In this document: piece by piece, positions 62,588-64,000 of the stretch
Position numbering within the stretch: position 1 is the stretch's first letter
Layout: each line of letters starts with the position of its first letter
NCBI RefSeq assembly: GCF_016802725.1
Contig: NC_052673.1
Coordinates: 14,643,037-14,707,036 of the forward strand
Reading direction: 5' to 3'
From: Solenopsis invicta
Taxonomy: Eukaryota; Arthropoda; Insecta; Hymenoptera; Formicidae
Length of the DNA: 64,000 nt
Program-made: the position numbers and the translations under genes
The notes under the pieces: model-generated
Seen by the model: only the letters and a program-made list of their open reading frames with translations
Databases searched by the model: none
What the model was told of the DNA's origin: nothing

Positions 62588-64000
62588 CGGGCGCGATGAG
62601 TCGTGGACAAAGTAGCCGAGGAGTCGCTCCAGGATCAAAGGCCGCCGCCATCGGTCACACCTGCGCAACCCGACCGTACAGTCCACTTTAAAAATTTTCG
62701 CCGACCGGCACGAGCGATGTCATGCACATATAAGGTGACCGGACGTCTCGTTTTCGAGGGAACAGTCCACCTTATTTGAAAGAATGGTTTGCGTTCTTAC
62801 CGTCTTAATCATTTTATTACGCTAATTGGAGATGAGAGTACGAGCGCGCTCGGTGTTGAACGCAGCTCGAAAATACAAAGTAACATATGCTTCGTTCGAT
62901 TCACGCGGTATGCTCCGCTTCTCTAATAGCCGACATTTACGTTTAAAGTTAATTAACCGTTGGTCTAAGCGTTTCAGAATCCTGACACTTGCCGAGAAAA
63001 TAGCGAACGTTAATTATGGAGATACACTGCAATTTTACATTATTTTCTATCAAACATATATCTTGATTGCTTTTGTATTAGAAACGTTTGATTAAATTAA
63101 CTAAGGCACGTTAATCATTATAACGCGAAGAAACAAAAAGTCCAATCAACTCTATGTGCGAGCAATAAGTAAATTGAACATACATTGAATGTCTAGCGGA
63201 CATTTTATTTGCCGATATATTAATTTATCTATGTTTACGACTGAGAAATCAATATTACGTAGATAGAAACATTAATAACTATCGCGCGCGTACGGGAGAA
63301 AATTAATTTCTGATCTACAGACTTCAGGAAAATAATTAAAGAGGAGATTATCAAGCAGCTTTGCAGCGAAGGCGAGCGAAAGGCGTGCTGACTCGATTAC
63401 ACGTACCGCAAGCCCAAGTGCAACACGTATTCACGTATGTATAAAAAAAAAAGAATGGGAGTGAAATTTTTTATACAACAATTATCCAAATTACGCTGTA
63501 TCATTTATTAATATTTTATCTATTATAATTTTATATCAGTCTATTATTTGCAATCGTGCGAATGTTTCTTGGCAGATTAATTTAATTCTTTGATTTCTCG
63601 TTTACGTCGCTTACTCTCTTCGAGTCTGGCGATTATTTTTGACTTCTAAAATTAACGATTCGCGAACGTATTGACAAATGAAATCGAAGACAAAGCGAAC
63701 GAGAATTTTGCACGACAAAGATGTTGAGACACGACGATGAAACGGTGAGCGAACGGACGGATGGACGGACGGAAGAAGCGTCGAGATATTAGTTTCTGCG
63801 GTCGGTTCTCCGCAGAGATTTAATTCGTTTGATGTTCACGATTCGCCGCTTCGGCTGCCTTTTCGCAACTCGCGTCTCCTCCTCCTTCTTTCTCTTCAAC
63901 TTTCCAAACAATTTTAACAGCCACCGCCGATGCTTTCTTTTCCGAAAGATTTTCTCACCCTTTTGTCGGTAAACATTCCGGATTCTATTGTCAAAATTTA
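59762..64000 (-). other. lb: ladybird intron (partial) or upstream region
   Basis: More than 4.2 kb upstream of the visible ladybird exon. No minus-strand open frame here resembles the N-terminal part of ladybird. It contains a (CG)n run at 60222-60238, a (GA)n tract at 62539-62587 and otherwise mixed AT/GC DNA. I see no other gene. Confidence 0.6.
62539..62587. repeat. (GA)n tract in the ladybird upstream region
   Basis: Over twenty GA units with two small interruptions. Confidence 0.85.

Noticed and set aside
1..64000. CRISPR arrays, operons, phage or bacterial mobile genes
   Set aside because: No regularly spaced direct repeats and no bacterial gene organisation; the window is an insect nuclear locus.

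Overview
This is eukaryotic, AT-rich DNA with long introns and long gene-poor gaps. It carries three homeobox genes in the order tinman, bagpipe, ladybird. That order is the proximal half of the NK homeobox (mesodermal '93D/E-type') cluster of insects, so the source is an insect chromosome. Only one ladybird exon is visible, and miniature mariner-like elements are common. A hymenopteran such as an ant would fit, but the sequence does not prove it.

Layout: (1) 1-12721 is AT-rich DNA upstream of tinman with no gene I can support; it holds a tandem duplication, a long hairpin and a (CA)n tract. (2) 12722-14863 (+) is tinman: three exons, a TN/eh1 motif in exon 1 and an NK2-type homeodomain with Tyr54 split between exons 2 and 3; both introns hold a small inverted-repeat element. 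(3) 14864-24032 is the tinman-bagpipe convergent intergenic region; its tinman-side end has a group of TCAAGTG (Tin-site) matches, one touching a Smad-type CAGAC. (4) 24033-29939 (-) is bagpipe: three exons, a 4.7 kb first intron and a homeodomain split inside the Arg53 codon; two copies of one foldback element sit in intron 1. (5) 29940-59393 is 29 kb without a supportable gene. It alternates AT-rich DNA with GC/CpG-rich blocks and carries (GA)n tracts, two further copies of the element in tinman intron 1, two other MITE-like elements, and a 1.9 kb structure made of two ~225 bp inverted arms around a GC-rich core. (6) 59394-59761 (-) is the last exon of ladybird, with a Thr47 homeodomain; its 5' exon(s) lie beyond base 64000.

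How the genes work together (established for Drosophila): Tinman specifies dorsal mesoderm and heart, activates bagpipe for visceral muscle, and acts with Dpp/Smad input; Ladybird refines cardiac and muscle identities. The long gaps between the genes are therefore natural places for enhancers, but that role is inferred here. I found no CRISPR array, operon, rRNA or convincing tRNA, and no clearly new protein system. The most unusual structures are the non-coding inverted-repeat elements and the clustered Tin-site matches.
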